Part shown: in pieces, positions 61,341-64,000 of the stretch
How positions within the stretch are numbered: the first letter of the stretch is position 1
Layout of the letters: every line of letters starts with the position of its first letter
Assembly (NCBI GenBank): GCA_036387255.1
Contig: DASVUC010000198.1
Span: 3,996 to 67,995 of the forward strand
Reading direction: 5' to 3'
DNA length: 64,000 nt
Source: DASVUC01 sp036387255
GTDB lineage: Bacteria; Planctomycetota; Phycisphaerae; Tepidisphaerales; Tepidisphaeraceae
Position numbers and translations under genes: made by a program
The notes under the pieces: model-generated
The model's database searches: none
What the model saw: only the letters and a program-made list of their open reading frames with translations
What the model was told of the DNA's origin: nothing

Positions 61341-62603
61341 ATGATCGTGCAACGCGCGCAGAGCAACGGTCGGATCGTGCTGATTTCGGGGGGCGTCGTC
61401 CTTCTGATCGTGCTGATGGTCTGGGGCATCTTCGTGGTCACGAGCCCCAGGGTGACGGTGACCGAGGCAGTCGAGGGGCCGGTGGTCGCGGCTTTCTACT
61501 CGACCGGCACCATCCAGCCGGAACGGGAATATCCCATCAAATCCAACGTCGCGGGCACGATCACCGAAGTGCGCGTTGATAAGGGCACAGCCCTCAGGAA
61601 AGGGGATGTGCTGGCGGTGGTTTCCGATCCCGCGCTCCAGTTCCAGGTGGATAAAGCCGCGGCAGAGCTGAAGGAAAAGCTGGGACGCGCTGATGCGAAG
61701 CAGTCGCCGGTGATTCAGGGATTCGATTCGCAGATCGCCGCCTATCAGGACCTGGTGCAAATCGCCAGGCGCGAGGTCGACCGGGTGACGAGCCTCGTGG
61801 CCGGGAGCGCTGCAAAGCAGAGCGATCTTGATCTGGCGACGGATCGCCTGAAGAAGAACTGGTCAGAGTGGGAAGCCCTCAAAGCCGACCGCGCCAGTAA
61901 GCTGCTTGAGCTTCAAAAGGATGTTGACGTGGCTCAGTCCGCGCTCGCCACCGCGAAATGGAATCTCGAGCAGCAGACGCTGAAAAGCCCCATCGACGGC
62001 GTTGTCTTGGACAGGCCCACGTCCGTCGGAACCCGCCTCGCAATCAATGATCCAGTGATGCGGATCGCTAATGTCACCCCGCAAGCGCTGGTCATGCGGG
62101 CCGCGGTGGATGAAGAGGACATCTCCAAGGTTCGGCCGGACCAGACAGTTCGGATGACGCTGTACGCGTTTGCCGGTCGGTCCCTCGAAGGAGCGGTGAC
62201 GCGCATCTACGACCAGGCCGATCCCGATCGTCGAACTTTTGAAGTGGATGTGAAGCTGGCGCAGATGGATTCACATCTCCAGCCGGGCATGACGGGAGAA
62301 CTGGCGTTCATCATGGCTTCGAAGGACCGTGCGGTGGTGGTGCCGAGCCAGGCAGTGCAGAACGGCGCGATCTATGTCATCAAGGACGGCCAACTGAAGA
62401 AACGGGACGTTCAGATCGGCATCAGATCCGTGGAACGGACAGAGATTCTCTCAGGTTTGACAGTGGGCGAGCGGGTGGCCATCAGCCCCGTCGCCGGATA
62501 TCGCGACGCTCAGCGCGTGCGATCTTCGTACACGGATCCAATAGTCGCGGCCGGACTAAATAAGCCGCCGGCGATCCAAGAGGCCTTCAAAGGCTTCCAA
62601 TAA
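61341..62603 (+). CDS. HlyD/MacA-type periplasmic adaptor
   Basis: 420 residues. One N-terminal membrane helix (IVLISGGVVLLIVLMVWGIF) is followed by a biotinyl-lipoyl-like part (EYPIKSNVAGTITEVRVDKG), a coiled-coil hairpin (about residues 95-200), LKSPIDGVVLDRPTSVGTRL, and beta-barrel/membrane-proximal parts (LQPGMTGELAFIMA). It links a membrane pump to the outer layer. It is 43 bases from the permease gene and begins a three-gene exporter. Confidence 0.92.
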   Translation: MIVQRAQSNGRIVLISGGVVLLIVLMVWGIFVVTSPRVTVTEAVEGPVVAAFYSTGTIQPEREYPIKSNVAGTITEVRVDKGTALRKGDVLAVVSDPALQFQVDKAAAELKEKLGRADAKQSPVIQGFDSQIAAYQDLVQIARREVDRVTSLVAGSAAKQSDLDLATDRLKKNWSEWEALKADRASKLLELQKDVDVAQSALATAKWNLEQQTLKSPIDGVVLDRPTSVGTRLAINDPVMRIANVTPQALVMRAAVDEEDISKVRPDQTVRMTLYAFAGRSLEGAVTRIYDQADPDRRTFEVDVKLAQMDSHLQPGMTGELAFIMASKDRAVVVPSQAVQNGAIYVIKDGQLKKRDVQIGIRSVERTEILSGLTVGERVAISPVAGYRDAQRVRSSYTDPIVAAGLNKPPAIQEAFKGFQ

Positions 62604-62646
62604 TGTCCTCTCCGACCCCCGAACCTGAACCCTGACCCTCTTCCCC

Positions 62647-63894
62647 ATGCGTTGGTTCATCTCTCTGCGATACCTTCTCTCCCACCTCCGCCAGACGCTC
62701 GTCTGCGTCGCGGGCGTCACCATCTCCGTGATGATGTTCATCACCATGAGCGCCATGATGGGCGGTTTTACCGACAAGTTCATTATTGAGACGGTGGAGT
62801 CATCGGGGCATGTAACCATCTACGACGAGCCGCGCGAGAAGGAAACCAAAATCCTCGAGCAAGTCTACAAGGACCCCAACACGCTCATCGCGATGGAAGG
62901 CGTCAAGCCCCGCGAGCAGGTGAAGAAGATCAAGAACCCGACCGGGCTGATCGCGACGCTCCGGCGCATCCCCCACGTCCAGGCGGCGGCGCCGATCGTG
63001 AAGGGCGATCTCATCGCGACCTACGGGACCAAGACCTACGGCATGCAGCTCTTCGGCGTCGATCCTAAACAGCAAACCATCGTCACCACCATCGGCCAGA
63101 AGGTAACGAAAGGGGCGTTCGAGCGCTTGAACACCACCGCCGACGGCATCGTCCTCGGCCGCGGCGTCGCACAAACGCTCGGCGCGCGCATCGACGACAA
63201 CATCTCCCTCTCCAGCCCGGAAGGGGGGCACACCATCGCCAAGGTCGTCGGCATCTTCGACACCGGCGTAACCCCCGTCGACTACGGCCGCGCGTACATG
63301 ATGGTGAACAACGCCCAGACGCTGCTCAACCGCAAGAACATCATCAACGAGATCGTCCTGCGCCTTGATGACTATACCCTCGCCCGTGAAGTCGCCGCAC
63401 AAATCGAATCCGTCTGCGGCTACAAAACCTACTCCTGGCAGGAAGCCAACGAAAACTTTCTCAAAATCTTCCGCATCCAGACCATCATCACCTATTTCAT
63501 CACCGGCGCTCTGCTGCTCGTTGCCGCGTTCGGGGTGCTGAACATCCTGATTATGGCCGTGCTCGAGCGCGTCAACGACATTGCCATCCTCAAAAGCTTC
63601 GGCCTCTCCCGCGGCGACATCACACAGATCTACCTCTTCCAGGGCTTAGTCATTGCCTTCGTCGGCGCCGGCCTCGGATTGCTTCTCGGAAAGCTCGGCG
63701 TCGAGGGCCTGCGCCGCCTCCCCATTCAGATGGAAGGTCTCGTTAAAGCCGAGGGCCTGCTCATGAGCGAGCACCTCAGCCAGTACATCCAGGCGCTGGT
63801 GGGATCAATCGTGGTGGTGCTCCTTGCTGCGGTTTACCCCGCACGACGAGCGGCGAAGTACGACCCAGTGGAGGTCATCCGCGGTGCCCACTGA
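62647..63894 (+). CDS. ABC transporter permease of the MacB/LolC/FtsX type
   Basis: 415 residues. A first helix (LRQTLVCVAGVTISVMMFIT) is followed by a large extracytoplasmic MacB-like domain (residues 45-250), and then three C-terminal helices (TYFITGALLLVAAFGVLNIL, GDITQIYLFQGLVIAFVGAG and SQYIQALVGSIVVVLLAAVY). The cytoplasmic motif NDIAILKSFGLSRGDI, which contacts the ATPase, is typical. It works with the adaptor upstream and the ATPase downstream. Substrate unknown (lipoprotein or small molecule). Its stop lies within the next gene by 11 bases. Confidence 0.92.
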   Translation: MRWFISLRYLLSHLRQTLVCVAGVTISVMMFITMSAMMGGFTDKFIIETVESSGHVTIYDEPREKETKILEQVYKDPNTLIAMEGVKPREQVKKIKNPTGLIATLRRIPHVQAAAPIVKGDLIATYGTKTYGMQLFGVDPKQQTIVTTIGQKVTKGAFERLNTTADGIVLGRGVAQTLGARIDDNISLSSPEGGHTIAKVVGIFDTGVTPVDYGRAYMMVNNAQTLLNRKNIINEIVLRLDDYTLAREVAAQIESVCGYKTYSWQEANENFLKIFRIQTIITYFITGALLLVAAFGVLNILIMAVLERVNDIAILKSFGLSRGDITQIYLFQGLVIAFVGAGLGLLLGKLGVEGLRRLPIQMEGLVKAEGLLMSEHLSQYIQALVGSIVVVLLAAVYPARRAAKYDPVEVIRGAH

Positions 63895-64000
63895 CCAAGC
63901 TATCCTCGACTACAAGCGAGAGCCCAGCGGCTCTGCCGCGGGACACCGCGACGTCCCGTTGCTACGAGCACAAAACGTCTACCGATACCTGGGAACCGGA
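63884..64000 (+). CDS. ABC transporter ATP-binding protein, 3' end outside window
   Basis: A GTG at 63884 overlaps the permease stop by 11 bases and opens a frame of 39 codons to the window edge. The visible N-terminus ends in PLLRAQNVYRYLGTG, the usual first strand (LxAxNVxKxY) of a MacB/LolD-like ATPase before the Walker A loop. This completes the adaptor-permease-ATPase set; the catalytic motifs are beyond the window. Confidence 0.8.
   Translation, partial: MPTDQAILDYKREPSGSAAGHRDVPLLRAQNVYRYLGTG

Overview
This 64 kb window looks like a chromosome segment of a planctomycete, most probably of the Phycisphaerae / Tepidisphaerales type (inference). The clues are a GC-rich sequence with short gaps, a truncated type II secretion/pilin-like protein with a C-terminal H-X-DG-type motif at the left edge, a secreted protein with the planctomycete LEPLERR N-terminal signature followed by delta-60 and RTX repeats, an ECF sigma factor carrying a membrane helix and a secreted tail, and a Tat-signal sugar-catabolism pair. 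No phage, IS element, CRISPR array, rRNA or origin was found. One tRNA (anticodon CAT) is present.

Layout. 1-7.8 kb: pilin-like fragment, unknown protein, M48 protease, gyrB (minus), HEAT/TPR secreted protein and a duplicated T-fold (PTPS/QueD-like) protein. 8.0-12.1 kb: peptidoglycan precursor genes murE-murF-mraY (minus). 12.4-17.5 kb: chrA plus a thioredoxin-like ferredoxin, a small LuxR-type regulator, a crystallin-like protein, trpE and a two-repeat membrane protein. 17.9-23.8 kb: slyD, MEMO-like protein, coiled-coil protein with a clear terminator, a Gfo/Idh plus TIM-barrel pair, rsmA and a DUF4149-type protein. 23.9-28.7 kb: ECF sigma with tail, a frameshifted LEPLERR/RTX surface protein and glutamate dehydrogenase.

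28.8-39.6 kb is a plus-strand run: asnS, a GH1-like glycosidase broken by an in-frame TAG, an unknown protein, then glgE, a treS-maltokinase fusion and glgB. The last three form a complete GlgE pathway from trehalose to branched alpha-glucan. Pyruvate kinase and a GH15 glucoamylase-like enzyme (46.5 kb) add to the carbohydrate theme. 42-46.3 kb holds five minus-strand genes: an MscS channel, a DinB protein and three poorly known proteins, one of which fuses a P-loop kinase fold to a nucleoside-deoxyribosyltransferase-like domain. 48.3-52.1 kb is an operon of a TPR/Ig-like secreted protein, a histidine kinase and a response regulator.

53.3-57.7 kb is a sulfur locus: a ThiF/MoeB-like E1 enzyme, a CysM-like synthase, a JAMM protease (Mec-like), cysK and cysC. 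It resembles the sulfur-carrier-protein route to cysteine, but no carrier gene is visible. The ThiF gene contains an in-frame copy of a dispersed palindromic repeat that also lies intergenically near 18.4 kb. 58.7-60.8 kb is a nitrogen operon (glnB-amt) with a sigma-54-like promoter and a PII protein whose usual uridylylation tyrosine (residue 51) is Met. The right edge holds a bifunctional-nuclease-family gene and a three-part HlyD/permease/ATPase export system, the last gene cut by the window.
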